A stretch of 64,000 bases of DNA from JAXLWB01 sp046328715 (GCA_046328715.1 JAXLWB010000030.1:1-64000), one strand, 5' to 3'; shown: positions 1 to 10,194, counted from the first letter of the stretch. Made by a program: numbers and translations. The notes: a model not told the origin generated them from the sequence alone.

Positions 1-282
1 AGACTTTTGTCGGATTTGTCTCTGCCAAAAGTATGGATACAGGACAAAAGGGTACAATTTTGCATATTTCGATGATATGATAGTTTGGTTTGTAAAAAGC
101 CATTTAAAGACACATTGGCAATTTTTTGCTTTACCGAGAGCATTAGCTTGAGTCTAGTCAGAATTTGTATGTCAAGTGGCTTCGCTCAGAAGATCTTTGC
201 TCCCTTACATCACAATCGCTGTGTAGTGCCTTATCATTGTAAGATCGATATTTAAGTTAAGTTACGTGCGGAGAGCTGGGTT
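1..282. other. Upstream spacer, no gene seen
   Basis: This is a gene-free stretch before the first kinase gene. It is AT-richer than the coding DNA around it. No convincing ORF, tRNA or strong hairpin is visible. A ribosome binding site (GGAGAG) lies just before the ATG at 283, so the 3' part is the leader of the kinase gene. The promoter could not be placed with confidence. Confidence 0.5.
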
Positions 283-3252
283 ATGCAACTGGGGGCTATC
301 CCTCCAACTGAATACACTGAGAGTTATTGGGCGGATCCTCGTAAGGTATTAACGCCCGCCCAGGTTGCAGATGCATATCATCGTTACCTGGAAGCTGGCA
401 TTCAGCGCTCTGGCTATATTATCGCTGTTCTTTATGGCATTTTTGCGGTGCTACATTGGTCATTTTTGCCCGCTTCCATCAGCGGCACTATGACCATCGC
501 TGCAACTGCCTCAACGCTTTTGCTGGTGGGAATCACCTATACAGCACGTAATGTCGAGTTATCGCCGTTTGTGACGCAGGTAACGGCATCGTTGATGATA
601 TGGCTGGTGCTGGGTAATAGTCTGCTGCATCTCTACCTTTCACGCGAGATCTGGCAGACCACCAACGTGATCATCACCGTTATTGCGATTGGGTTCTTTT
701 TCTTAACGCCGTTACTCTATTTTGTCCATATTGGTTTGGCGCTCGCCTGTTGGTGGCTAATCTGTTTAGCCATCGGTTCTGACTCGTTGAACGAGGGTTT
801 GTGGGGACACTATCAAGTGGCTTTGGTCACTGCGATTGCACTGTCCTTCATTATTCAGAATATATTATCGCATCTGGTCAAACGTGTGGCAGCGCTGCGT
901 GTGCGGGATGATGCACAAAAGCAGGCACTGCAGCAGGCACTGCAATCTGTACAACAGAGTGAAGTGCGCCTACGTCGCTATGCCCAACAGACCGAAGAAA
1001 GTTTGCGGCAAACACAAACATTGTACCATGTCAGCCGCTCCATGACCACCGCCATCGGCATGAATGAAATTCTGCGCGAAGTGGCGGAGTGTATTGCCAA
1101 AGAGCTTCCTGCATATCAGGTAACGATTTACCTCTTTGACATGATCAAGCAGCAGGTGGTTCAAACAGTATCAGGCCAACAGGCCAATCCTGCCGAACTC
1201 ATCCTGAACTTTCAGCAGCTCATGGACGGGTTGATTGGGTGGTCTGTCCGAAAGCTAAAACCAGCAGTCTCGGCCAAAGGCATCGTTGACCCGCGCGAGG
1301 CACCAGAGATCCAGAGATTGCGGAGCCAGTTTGGCATTGGTTCGGTGATGGTTGCGCCGCTGCTCTATCGCGAAGTGCCGATCGGTGCCATCGTAGCCCA
1401 AAATTTATTCATTGAAGCTGACTTCAGCGATCAGAATGCCGAAACCTTGATGGCGATCGCCAGCCAGGTCGGGGTTGCGATAACCAATGCACGTCTTTTG
1501 GACGAGATGAGTCATCAAGCGGGTGAAATCCGCAGATTGATCGAGCAGGCCGCAGCGCAGATTTTTGCAGTTGATAGCCAGGGACGACTCATCCAGTGGA
1601 GCTCGGCCATGAGTCGCGTCACAGGGATCGAGGTCAAGGACGCTGTGGGCAAAGAGTTTGTTGAGCTTTGTGTACAGCCCGAAGAGCGAGCGTCGGTTAA
1701 GAAAATCTTCGAGAACGCGCTATCAGGCAAATCTTTTATCAGCTTTGAATGCGGGGTTTTGGACACGGCAGGCCAACTCCATACACTGTTGCTCAGTTGT
1801 GATGCCATGCACGATGCTTACGGCGAAATTGCCTATGTAGTAGCCATCGGGCAGGACATCACGAATCGACGGCAGGCCGAGGCACAACTCCAGCGCATCA
1901 ATGAGGAGTTGGAGCAACGGGTTGCCGAACGCACCAACCAGTTACAGACGATCAATCACACCTTACAACATGAATTAGCAGGGCGGCTGCGCGTGGAAGA
2001 AGAACTACGCCGCAATGAAGAAGATTTAGGTCGCCGCATCGAAGAGCGCACCACAGCACTCAGCGTCGCCAATGCCGAATTGAGTCGTGCAGCACGGTTG
2101 AAGGACGAGTTCCTGGCCAATATGAGCCATGAACTGCGGACACCATTAAGTGCTGTCCTCGGTTTGTCCGAGGCTCTCCAGGAAGAGATCTACGGCAAGC
2201 TCAATCCGCAGCAGCACAAAACGATCGACAGCGTGGTCGAAAGCAGTCGGCTTTTGCTGGCACTCATCAATGACATTTTGGATATTTCCAAGATCGAGGC
2301 TGGCAAATTTGATCTGGAATATGATTGGCTTGATGTCGGCAGTGTGACCCGCGCCAGCCTTGAGTTGATCAAACAATCTGCGCAAAAGAAGAATTTGCAA
2401 ATCGAATTTACAAGTGATCCCCAAGTGTATACCATCTATGCCGATGAGCGTCGACTCAAACAGATTCTGGTCAATTTGTTGAGCAACGCCGTGAAATTTA
2501 CGCCGGAAAATGGCAAGATTGGACTCAATGTGGTTGGGGATGTTGAAAATCAGCGAGTGATGTTTACAGTCTGGGATACAGGCATCGGTATCTCCGAACA
2601 AAACATGGCACAACTCTTCCAGCCCTTTGTTCAGCTTGATAGTAGTTTGGCACGTCAACACTCAGGCACTGGATTGGGGTTGGCACTTGTTTATCGCATG
2701 ACTCGAATGCACGGTGGCAGTATCACAGTCGAAAGTAGGGAGGGTGTAGGCAGCCAATTTACAGTGGCTCTTCCTTGGAATAGTGAAATTTCCGCAGATG
2801 TTGATCAACCTTTGCGGCCAACTGATGAATTCAATGGGGTATCCAAAAAACAAATGTCTCCCGCACAAAGGAAAAACGAACTCATTCTGATTGCCGACGA
2901 CAACGAGACGACTCTCGAAGCGTTCTCGGACTATTTACTCACGAGTGGCTTTCGCATTGTGACTGCGCGTAATGGCAAAGAAGCAGTGACCACGGCGTTT
3001 ACGTCCAAGCCTTCTGCAATTTTGATGGATATCAATATGCCAGAGATGGATGGCATTGAGGCGATCCGTCAGCTTCGCCACAGCGATCAAACTATTCAGA
3101 CACCGATCATTGCGATCACGGCAATGGCGATGCCAGGGGATAAAGAGCGCTGTCTTGGGGCAGGCGCTAATGAGTATTTGAGCAAGCCCGTTTCGTTACG
3201 GATGGTATTGCAGACGATCGAACAGTCCATCCACCCAGAAGTTGCAGGCTAA
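283..3252 (+). CDS. Membrane hybrid sensor histidine kinase / response regulator (GAF-PAS-HisKA-HATPase-REC)
   Basis: Predicted membrane-bound hybrid kinase of 989 residues. Five or six hydrophobic helices lie between about residues 40 and 200, followed by a Gln-rich coiled coil to about 255. A GAF-type region follows (about 255-405), then a PAS domain (about 413-535) and a second coiled coil. The HisKA motif NMSHELRTPL has its phosphoacceptor at H616. The HATPase shows an N box near N735, DTGIGI and GTGLGL. A C-terminal receiver domain carries ILMDINMPEMDG with phospho-acceptor D916. The start has a good GGAGAG site. The stimulus is unknown. The next gene is on the same strand 118 bp later and encodes another receiver-kinase protein, so the two may form one phosphorelay (inference). 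Annotation to family level is secure. Confidence 0.95.
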   Translation: MQLGAIPPTEYTESYWADPRKVLTPAQVADAYHRYLEAGIQRSGYIIAVLYGIFAVLHWSFLPASISGTMTIAATASTLLLVGITYTARNVELSPFVTQVTASLMIWLVLGNSLLHLYLSREIWQTTNVIITVIAIGFFFLTPLLYFVHIGLALACWWLICLAIGSDSLNEGLWGHYQVALVTAIALSFIIQNILSHLVKRVAALRVRDDAQKQALQQALQSVQQSEVRLRRYAQQTEESLRQTQTLYHVSRSMTTAIGMNEILREVAECIAKELPAYQVTIYLFDMIKQQVVQTVSGQQANPAELILNFQQLMDGLIGWSVRKLKPAVSAKGIVDPREAPEIQRLRSQFGIGSVMVAPLLYREVPIGAIVAQNLFIEADFSDQNAETLMAIASQVGVAITNARLLDEMSHQAGEIRRLIEQAAAQIFAVDSQGRLIQWSSAMSRVTGIEVKDAVGKEFVELCVQPEERASVKKIFENALSGKSFISFECGVLDTAGQLHTLLLSCDAMHDAYGEIAYVVAIGQDITNRRQAEAQLQRINEELEQRVAERTNQLQTINHTLQHELAGRLRVEEELRRNEEDLGRRIEERTTALSVANAELSRAARLKDEFLANMSHELRTPLSAVLGLSEALQEEIYGKLNPQQHKTIDSVVESSRLLLALINDILDISKIEAGKFDLEYDWLDVGSVTRASLELIKQSAQKKNLQIEFTSDPQVYTIYADERRLKQILVNLLSNAVKFTPENGKIGLNVVGDVENQRVMFTVWDTGIGISEQNMAQLFQPFVQLDSSLARQHSGTGLGLALVYRMTRMHGGSITVESREGVGSQFTVALPWNSEISADVDQPLRPTDEFNGVSKKQMSPAQRKNELILIADDNETTLEAFSDYLLTSGFRIVTARNGKEAVTTAFTSKPSAILMDINMPEMDGIEAIRQLRHSDQTIQTPIIAITAMAMPGDKERCLGAGANEYLSKPVSLRMVLQTIEQSIHPEVAG

Positions 3253-3370
3253 CTTTGAATGGATTGTTCGAGGCTGTTTCTAGAGAGTGGCAGAGCGTAT
3301 CCTCCGCTCAAGCTTGTTCGTCAATCACTATATCGGCATACATATCACTTCGACAAAGAAGGTTACAGAG

Positions 3371-4915
3371 ATGGATTCGCGCCTCCAAGTATCAAATGAT
3401 ACACCCAGTGAATTCTATAGAAGTATTATATTAATTGTTGACGACACCCCCGTAGGTCGCCAAACGTTAGAATCACTGTTGATTTCAGAGAATTATGAAC
3501 TTATCTTTGCCGACAGCGGCGAAAGTGCATTGGCGCAGACAGCGCGTTACAAACCCGATCTGATCTTGCTCGATGTAATGATGCCAGGCATGGACGGCTT
3601 CGAGGTTTGCCGTCGCCTGCGCGCCGATGCTGAGTTTGCAGATATTCCTGTCCTTTTGGTCACGGCGCTTGATGATCGACAGTCTAAATTGCGCGGTATC
3701 GAAGCAGGGGCTGATGATTTCATCACCAAACCATTAGACCGCGCCGAAATGCGCGCCCGCGTGCGCACGATCACGCGGCTCAATCGCTATCGCCGCATGG
3801 TCGATGAGCGAACACGCTTTGCCTGGGTTGTCGAACAATCAGAAAATGGTTATTTGTTGGTCGATGACAACGACGATATTCATTACGCCAATGCCAGCGC
3901 CCGGCGCATGTTGAACCTGAGCGCGCAGTCCGATCTCAGTTGCGTTAAATTTCTGAATGTGGCGAAGCTCTCCTACCGTTGTGAACCAGAAATCAACTGG
4001 CAAGGCTGGCCAGTCCGGCAACAGGCCAGAAACAATCTTCTACCCGAAGGTGCCTCGCCCGATACGCTATACCTCATCCGTCCAGAGTCCACTTCTGCTT
4101 CGGCATCCTGGCTTCAGGTAACCATTTTGCGCCAACCTGGCGTACAGGCCACCCACTTGGTGCGCATCAACGACGCGACCGCCCAAATGATCAATCGGCG
4201 CGACATGTTTACCTTTCATTCACTGGTCATGCACAAGTTGAATACCCCGCTTCACTTGATGTTGGCCAGCATGGAGTTGTTGCGTTCGGAACTTCTCGAA
4301 AGTGATGCTTCAGAGCAGACAGCCGAATTGGTAGATCTGGCATTCAATGGGGCCATGCGTCTGCGCGGCGTGGTGGATGATATTTTGCGCTTTATCACTG
4401 TACCAAGTTTAACTGATTATACCCAGCATTACCCAGTGAAGCATTTACCACAACTGATTGAGCAGATTGCCCAAGAGCTTGAGCTTCCTGCGGTGACCTT
4501 CCAGAGCCATTTACCAGATAGTGTCAGGATTGTCTGGTCAGAACGGGTGGTTGATACTGTGATGACTGAGTTGCTACGCAACGCCAAGAAGTTTCACCCA
4601 ACTGGTTCGCCCCAAGTCAGCGTGACCATAGCGCCAGCCACCAATGGAACAAATCCGCACCCCACCCTCAACTACGTCAAGATTCAGGTGGCAGATAATG
4701 GCAGTTCGTTGACGCCAAGTCAGATTGCGCAGGTCTGGTCGCCTTATTATCAGGCGGAACGCTATTTTACTGGCGAAATTCCGGGAATGGGGTTAGGGCT
4801 GGCAGTGGTGGCCTCGTTAGTCTGGGAAGTGAACGGAACCTACCAGATTTTCAACCAAGAGAATGGCCCAGGTGTCGTCGTCGAACTCGTGATTCCTCAA
4901 GTTGAGAAGCCCTAG
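3371..4915 (+). CDS. Response regulator / PAS / histidine-kinase-like hybrid protein
   Basis: A soluble protein of 514 residues from this start. An N-terminal receiver domain has LILLDVMMPGMDG with phospho-acceptor D68 and the K of ITKPL. A PAS-like region follows (about 155-265). A HisKA-like helix pair carries MHKLNTPLH with candidate histidine H288, then a HATPase domain with LLRNAKKFHP and GMGLGLAVV. The G1 box reads VADNGSSL instead of the usual DxGxG, so catalytic ATP binding may be weakened. I chose the ATG at 3371 because AAGAAGG lies 8 nt upstream. A GTG at 3287 would add 28 residues without a good site. It ends 12 bp from the convergent LysM gene. It probably acts with the upstream membrane kinase, by position. 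Confidence 0.88.
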   Translation: MDSRLQVSNDTPSEFYRSIILIVDDTPVGRQTLESLLISENYELIFADSGESALAQTARYKPDLILLDVMMPGMDGFEVCRRLRADAEFADIPVLLVTALDDRQSKLRGIEAGADDFITKPLDRAEMRARVRTITRLNRYRRMVDERTRFAWVVEQSENGYLLVDDNDDIHYANASARRMLNLSAQSDLSCVKFLNVAKLSYRCEPEINWQGWPVRQQARNNLLPEGASPDTLYLIRPESTSASASWLQVTILRQPGVQATHLVRINDATAQMINRRDMFTFHSLVMHKLNTPLHLMLASMELLRSELLESDASEQTAELVDLAFNGAMRLRGVVDDILRFITVPSLTDYTQHYPVKHLPQLIEQIAQELELPAVTFQSHLPDSVRIVWSERVVDTVMTELLRNAKKFHPTGSPQVSVTIAPATNGTNPHPTLNYVKIQVADNGSSLTPSQIAQVWSPYYQAERYFTGEIPGMGLGLAVVASLVWEVNGTYQIFNQENGPGVVVELVIPQVEKP

Positions 4916-4927
4916 GCAGCCAAGCAC

Positions 4928-6043
4928 TCAACGGCACTGTTTACTGGATGAGGGATAGAGCGAGATCGGCAGACGTGTATGATCGACCTGTCGTCCATCC
5001 TGCGCATCCAGTTCATAGGCACCAACCAGCATGGGTAGTGCTGCCTGTACATCCAAGTTCAACTCCGTAGTAAACTCAGCAAAATTTCCCAAGGACCCGC
5101 CCGTTGCATTGCCACTGGCGAGTACAACCTCGCCACTACGCGGACCAAGCTCCACATTGACGTTGGCCTCAAAGGTGTTCGAATAGCCCTCAATGCGCAC
5201 AGGCATACAAACGGCCTGCCCGATCAGCGGCTTAGTTAGGTCAATTCGGCGTTGTCCCGCCCGCAGAACGATTGGGATCTGCGCCTTGTTGATCTCGGTG
5301 CCATCCTTTGCACTGACTTCAAAGAGTTCGAGTGTGGCAGGCGTGTCGGTCGTCACCTCGAAACGGAGAGAATTATGAAAAAAAGCATATCCATCGACCG
5401 AGCCGCCCTGTGCATTGCGGGTGCCTAAGATATTTCCCTGCGTATCGCTCAGGCGGATCACCACATTGCCTTCAAAGGTTCGCGAATAACCGATCACTTC
5501 GATCGGACTGTGGTAGACGGCATCGGCCACAGGCGATAAAAGTTCTATCGCCTGTTCGGCTGGACGCCACACGGAGTTGCCCGGCGCAGCAGGTGATGGT
5601 GTTGGTGAAGGGGTGAAGGTCGCGGTTGCTGTCGGTGTGGGCGATTTTGTCACTTTCGGATTCGGTGTCGCTGTTGACGTAGAAGTAACCGTTGTGCTGG
5701 GCAGTGGCGTTGCTATCGGTAGCGAGGTCGAGGTTGGGATCGGAGTTGCCGGCTCTGTCGCCGTTGGAATTCGTAGTTGCTGCCCCACAAAGATCAGATC
5801 GGGGTTGGCGATGTTGTTCACTTGCATCAGCAATTCAAGTGAAACACTGTATCGTTGTGCAATGGCTGCCAAGGTGTCGCCTGGCTGAACAGTGTAGAAG
5901 GTAAACTCCTCGTCGTTTTGTGCCATCGGGGCAGAAAAGCTCGCTGCATTCACCCCAGAGGCTTGCCCAAAGCCTATGGTACAGACGATTGCAATCACGA
6001 GGACTGCAACTTTAGCTTTTCTCGCTCCAAAACGAATCTTCAT
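4928..6043 (-). CDS. Secreted LysM protein with two Gmad2-like Ig domains
   Basis: A 371-residue exported protein. Residues about 10-35 form a signal peptide or N-terminal anchor. A single LysM domain follows at about 49-93 (FYTVQPGDTLAAIAQRYSVS), a fold that binds peptidoglycan or related glycans. Residues about 95-155 are a Thr/Pro/Ser linker. Two tandem Gmad2-like beta-sandwich modules fill the C-terminus; both carry the GYS(R/N)TFE(G/A)NV signature. The ATG is preceded by AGGAG. It is transcribed away from the molybdenum-cofactor genes on the same strand, after a 198-bp gap, so it need not be in that operon. It probably sits at the cell surface; its substrate is not known. Confidence 0.85.
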   Translation of the reverse strand: MKIRFGARKAKVAVLVIAIVCTIGFGQASGVNAASFSAPMAQNDEEFTFYTVQPGDTLAAIAQRYSVSLELLMQVNNIANPDLIFVGQQLRIPTATEPATPIPTSTSLPIATPLPSTTVTSTSTATPNPKVTKSPTPTATATFTPSPTPSPAAPGNSVWRPAEQAIELLSPVADAVYHSPIEVIGYSRTFEGNVVIRLSDTQGNILGTRNAQGGSVDGYAFFHNSLRFEVTTDTPATLELFEVSAKDGTEINKAQIPIVLRAGQRRIDLTKPLIGQAVCMPVRIEGYSNTFEANVNVELGPRSGEVVLASGNATGGSLGNFAEFTTELNLDVQAALPMLVGAYELDAQDGRQVDHTRLPISLYPSSSKQCR

Positions 6044-6241
6044 ACCGCTCCTGTCATTCGCTGTTCATTGTCTGTTTCTACTTAGGCGATTTCAGGATAA
6101 AAACAATTCCAATGAAATCGCTTGAGCCATTGCAAAAATCGTTAGAATTGGCCTACTCTTTCAATAGCACATCAGTATTACGAAGCGTATTTTTCGTAGC
6201 GCCTTTGCGTTGCACTCCATTGTTACGTAAAGTAACCTCCG

Positions 6242-8188
6242 CTATAGTTGGCGCAGCACCTTCCCCATGTTTTCCATTTCGTAGCCTCCCATAGCTGCCA
6301 CTTGATTGCGAAATGCCGAGGTTGGGTTCTGGACAATGTCTAGAAAGGGGTGGAGCAGTTCACTTTCGTAATGATTGACTGGAATCACCAAGTCGTAGCG
6401 TTCATTGAAGAGCGGGGTGAAATCCAAATCGAGGGCACGCGCAGCGGCCAGAATACCCAAGCCGCAGTCGGCAGCACCACTTTTCACAGCAGCAGCCACG
6501 GCAAGATGGGTAAACTCCTGCCGTTCATAGCCAGCGATCTGTCGTGGATCGAGTTGGCACTGCTTGAGTTTGTAATCAAGCAACACACGCGTGCCTGCGC
6601 CTCGCTGCCGGTTGACAAAGACCACATCGGGGCGCACTAGATCCTCTAACGTCTGCAAGCGCTTCGGATTGCCTTTGGGCGTGATCAAGCCTTGGACACG
6701 ATTGACGAAGCCAAGCAAAACCACTCGGATGCCATGTGAGGTTAAGTACTTCTCGATGCTGCCCACATTATACTCGCCGGTCTCCTCGTCAAGTAGATGG
6801 GAACCGGCCAGGTGCGCTTCGCCCCGTTGCAGGGCGAGCAATCCACCCAAGCTGCCCACATGCGCCGACGCCAGGCTGAGCAGCGGATTTTGACGGCGCA
6901 ACTCGTCGGCGAGCAGGTCAAGGATCATATCGTGGCTGCCAATGGCCAGAATTGTATTGCGGATTTTGCGTGGTTCGACCAACAACTCGACCTGCACCGT
7001 CGTTCCGGCATGCACTCCTTCGGAAAAGCGTGGAATTTTGACAATGCCATCAGCTTTAACAAGCGAGGTAATCACACCAGCGCCTCCAGTCAGAGGGGTA
7101 GCCACTAATTTATTGCCTACTTGACCCAGGGTCACACGCAAGAATTCATCCTCACCCATTGGTGAAACCGTTTTGCGTGTGAGGGTCGCTTGCATGATTG
7201 GGCGTTCTGGTGGCAATTGTCCTTGCCAGCGATAGAGCAGAGGTTTGATCAGCAGGTCGAAGGTCATTGCTGCCGAGACAGGATAGCCCGGAATACCGAC
7301 CAAGGCACGCTTTCGTGCAGTTCCAAGGATTACGGGGTGGCCTGGGCGAATCGCAATCCCATGCACACACAAGGTCCCTAGCTCAGCCACAATCGAGGCG
7401 GTAAAATCCTCAGAGCCAGCCGACGAACCAGCATTGACCACTACGAGATCATGGGCTGCGAGTGCCTCTTCTACAGCAGCCTTGATGGCTCCACGATCAT
7501 CGTGCACAATCGGGTAACGAGTAACCAGACAGCCTGCTTCCTCCGCCTGTGCACCAAGCATCAATGAGTTGTACTCAATGATATCGCCAGGCTTCACTGG
7601 ACTTCCGGGGAGCACTAACTCGGTGCCTGTGGGGATCACCGCCAGACGCGGGCGGCGATAGACGGCTACCTCATTGTGACCACAGCCTGCGATGGCTCCG
7701 AGGTCCTGTGGACGCAGTCTATGATTGGCAGGCAGTACCAACTCGGTTGCGACCATATCTTCACCCATCGCCCGCACACTGCGCCAAGGAGGCACACTTT
7801 CGATAATTTCGATCATGTCCCCAGTAGCTTCATGCAGCAGTTGGACATTTTCCACCTGGATCACAGCATTAGCTTGCGGCGGCAGTGGATCGCCCGTATC
7901 CACATAAAACGCGTAATCGCCCACCCGCAGGCGTAGAGGGCTTGTTTCCGTAGCACCACGCGTTGCTTCAGCGCGCACGGCATACCCATCCATCGCCGAG
8001 GCATGGTAGTGGGGCGAAGAGAGGCGGGCGAAAACCGGGGCAGCGGTCACACGCTCTAAGGCAGCCGACAAAGGAATTGTTTCAGAATCAAGGGGAGCAA
8101 GCAGACCATCAGCCGCCAATGCAGCATGCCAAGCGGTAATCGCTTCATCCAGTGCGATGTCGTGGAGGAAGGGAGTAGGAATATTCAT
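6242..8188 (-). CDS. Molybdopterin molybdotransferase MoeA fused to a periplasmic-binding-like domain
   Basis: A 648-residue fusion. Residues 1 to about 415 are a MoeA-type domain, which inserts molybdate into adenylylated molybdopterin; motifs include NAGSSAGSEDFT, HGIAIRPGHPV and GIPGYPVSAAMTF. Residues about 425-640 form a PBP-like substrate-binding domain (GSHDMILDLLADELRR ... NRQRGAGTRVLLDYKL). This architecture is known in bacteria and archaea; the extra domain is thought to bind a small ligand or oxyanion. The start is the ATG at 8188, with GGAG 6 nt upstream; a TTG four codons earlier is less likely. It follows a canonical moeA by about 100 bp on the same strand, so the locus carries two MoeA paralogues. 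Confidence 0.93.
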   Translation of the reverse strand: MNIPTPFLHDIALDEAITAWHAALAADGLLAPLDSETIPLSAALERVTAAPVFARLSSPHYHASAMDGYAVRAEATRGATETSPLRLRVGDYAFYVDTGDPLPPQANAVIQVENVQLLHEATGDMIEIIESVPPWRSVRAMGEDMVATELVLPANHRLRPQDLGAIAGCGHNEVAVYRRPRLAVIPTGTELVLPGSPVKPGDIIEYNSLMLGAQAEEAGCLVTRYPIVHDDRGAIKAAVEEALAAHDLVVVNAGSSAGSEDFTASIVAELGTLCVHGIAIRPGHPVILGTARKRALVGIPGYPVSAAMTFDLLIKPLLYRWQGQLPPERPIMQATLTRKTVSPMGEDEFLRVTLGQVGNKLVATPLTGGAGVITSLVKADGIVKIPRFSEGVHAGTTVQVELLVEPRKIRNTILAIGSHDMILDLLADELRRQNPLLSLASAHVGSLGGLLALQRGEAHLAGSHLLDEETGEYNVGSIEKYLTSHGIRVVLLGFVNRVQGLITPKGNPKRLQTLEDLVRPDVVFVNRQRGAGTRVLLDYKLKQCQLDPRQIAGYERQEFTHLAVAAAVKSGAADCGLGILAAARALDLDFTPLFNERYDLVIPVNHYESELLHPFLDIVQNPTSAFRNQVAAMGGYEMENMGKVLRQL

Positions 8189-8295
8189 AACAAACTCCAA
8201 ATTTGCGACTGGCTATTCATTCATGTTACGCATATCACCGAGAAATTAGGTCAAGTTTAACTTGTTTGAACCCACAAGTGCGTAACACGCGCTAT

Positions 8296-9531
8296 TTAAT
8301 ATAAACTAACCGTCACCGATTCCCCCTGAGCCAACCCATTCGCATCTAGTGGCACTTTGACCACGCCATCGGCATGGACGAGGGTGTAAATCAGGTTGGA
8401 TTTGCCCAGCACAGGGACAGCCCACGCTTCGCCATTGCGCATTTCAACTTTGACTTGCACGTAGTCTTCTCGCCCACTCATAGAAGAGAGATTGCGGCTC
8501 AATCGGGCCTGGAGTGAGGGAGTATAGCGAACCTGCTCACCTAACAGGAGTTGGATGGTCGGCTTGACAAAGAGATCAAAGATGACCATCGCTGAAACCG
8601 GATTGCCCGGTAACCCAAAGACCGGTTTGCCATCACAGACTGCCAGAATCGTCGGCTTGCCTGGTTTGACACTGACGCCGTGAACCAATACGCCTGGTTG
8701 GCCCAACCCAGCGATCACATCGGCGGTCATGTCGCGGTAACTGACCGAACTTCCCGCCGAAAAGACCACGAGATCGGCTTCAGCAAAAGCACGGGCCGCA
8801 GCTACATCTAAGACGGAGCGATCATCGGGCACAATCTCATAGCGAAGCGGAGTGCCACCTGCTTCTTGCACCAGAGCAGCCAATGCATAGGAGTTGACAT
8901 CGCGTACCTGTCCTGGCCTTGGAACCACCTGTGGCGGCACCACCTCATCGCCACTAGAGACGATCGACACACGTGGTGGCCGGGCGACGGTCACATCCGT
9001 AATCCCAAGCGCAACTAACCCACCGATCTCTTGCGCACGCAGACGCTGACCTATGGGAAGCAGAAGATCACCCTGGCGGACATCCTCGCCGATTTGCAGG
9101 ATATTTTCGCCGTCGGCCACTGGCTTCATCACTTCAATGCTGGTAGCATCGACCTGCTGTGTATGCTCGATCATCACGACTGCCGTAGCATCTGGTGGAA
9201 TCATGCCGCCAGTGTGCACCAGGATCGCCTCGCCAATCCCCAACGATTGTTCAGCAGTTTGCCCCATTGCGACTTCGCCTGTAATCGTCAGGAAGGCAGG
9301 CAAACTTGGGGAGGCCCCATGGGTATCTACCGCATTGACGGCATAGCCGTCGACCGTCGAACGTGGAAATTCTGGCAAGTTTTGTGGCGCGGTCAGCGAC
9401 TCTGCCAAAACACGATTTAGGGCTTCCCAGGTTGGGATGCGTTCTATTTTGGTTGTGCGAACAGCAGGAAGGTGTTGCGTAAAAAGTGCCCAGGCTTGCG
9501 CAGGGGTTTTGACATTAAACAATTCACTCAT
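8296..9531 (-). CDS. moeA: Molybdopterin molybdotransferase MoeA
   Basis: A 411-residue cytosolic enzyme of molybdenum-cofactor synthesis, close to the usual MoeA length. Typical motifs are STVDGYAVNA near the N-terminus, FSAGSSVSYRDMTADVI in the MPT-binding fold, HGVSVKPGKPTIL, and LPGNPVSAMVIFDLFV. The C-terminal beta domain is intact. Its ATG overlaps the stop codon of mobA (ATGA), which suggests translational coupling. With mobA and the MoeA-PBP fusion it forms a three-gene cofactor-maturation block. No molybdoenzyme gene lies in the window. Confidence 0.95.
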   Translation of the reverse strand: MSELFNVKTPAQAWALFTQHLPAVRTTKIERIPTWEALNRVLAESLTAPQNLPEFPRSTVDGYAVNAVDTHGASPSLPAFLTITGEVAMGQTAEQSLGIGEAILVHTGGMIPPDATAVVMIEHTQQVDATSIEVMKPVADGENILQIGEDVRQGDLLLPIGQRLRAQEIGGLVALGITDVTVARPPRVSIVSSGDEVVPPQVVPRPGQVRDVNSYALAALVQEAGGTPLRYEIVPDDRSVLDVAAARAFAEADLVVFSAGSSVSYRDMTADVIAGLGQPGVLVHGVSVKPGKPTILAVCDGKPVFGLPGNPVSAMVIFDLFVKPTIQLLLGEQVRYTPSLQARLSRNLSSMSGREDYVQVKVEMRNGEAWAVPVLGKSNLIYTLVHADGVVKVPLDANGLAQGESVTVSLY

Positions 9532-10190
9532 GGTACGTTTTCTACACTTTGTTCAAACATGTGAAGTGCTTGCTGCCAATCCTCCGGTGTGTTGACATTA
9601 ACAAAGGATCGCAGTTGTGGATCGATCAGTCGAAGTTCCACTTCCTCAACACGGCGCAGGCGAACTTCCGAGTAGAAACTGTTGGCCCGTCGCTCACCTT
9701 TGGCCAGTTGCAGTTCGATGAGAGGAAGACAACGCCGATGATAGATGGCATGGAACGGCTCGGCATACCCCCCAATGTATGGCACTATGGCATCCCAACG
9801 ATCTTGCCCATTCTCTTGCTCAGAGGCGAGCGTTCGCAGATGGGCAAAAAGCGAAGGGTCGAGAAAAGGCATGTCACATGCGACCAGCATGGCCCAGTCG
9901 CTGCAAGCTTGGAGTCCGGTCGCAATGCCACCCAAGGCACCCGTGTCTGGATAGCGATCCGCAATCACGGTCACCGAGGAAGGCAGCCCCGCCTGGCTTG
10001 CAATCCATGTCTCGTTGAGAACCACCACCGAGCACTCCACTAGTGGCTCTAACCGTTGAAAAATCTGGAACAGCAGTGGAGAACCATCAGGCGGAACAGG
10101 CAGCAACGCTTTGGGCTGTCCCATTCGCCTGCTCTGACCACCAGCGTTTACAACCAGGGTGAAGGAGTGAGAAGGGTAGGAAAGTGGCAT
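9528..10190 (-). CDS. mobA: Molybdenum cofactor guanylyltransferase MobA-like
   Basis: A 220-residue nucleotidyltransferase-like protein. The N-terminus has the nucleotide-binding signature VVNAGGQSRRMGQPKALLPV. VACDMPFLDP supplies the metal-binding Asp typical of the MobA/NTP-transferase family. Such enzymes attach GMP (or CMP in the MocA relatives) to molybdopterin, and the specificity cannot be decided from sequence alone. I chose the ATG at 10190; an in-frame TTG at 10214 falls inside a palindromic spacer element. The 3' end overlaps moeA by 4 nt. A palindrome separates it from the upstream aldo/keto reductase gene. Confidence 0.9.
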   Translation of the reverse strand: MPLSYPSHSFTLVVNAGGQSRRMGQPKALLPVPPDGSPLLFQIFQRLEPLVECSVVVLNETWIASQAGLPSSVTVIADRYPDTGALGGIATGLQACSDWAMLVACDMPFLDPSLFAHLRTLASEQENGQDRWDAIVPYIGGYAEPFHAIYHRRCLPLIELQLAKGERRANSFYSEVRLRRVEEVELRLIDPQLRSFVNVNTPEDWQQALHMFEQSVENVP

Positions 10191-10194
10191 AATT

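Noticed and set aside
2146..2661. Minus-strand ORF of 171 codons inside the first kinase gene
   Set aside because: It is the antisense shadow of HisKA/HATPase codons; no ribosome binding site and no protein-like motif.
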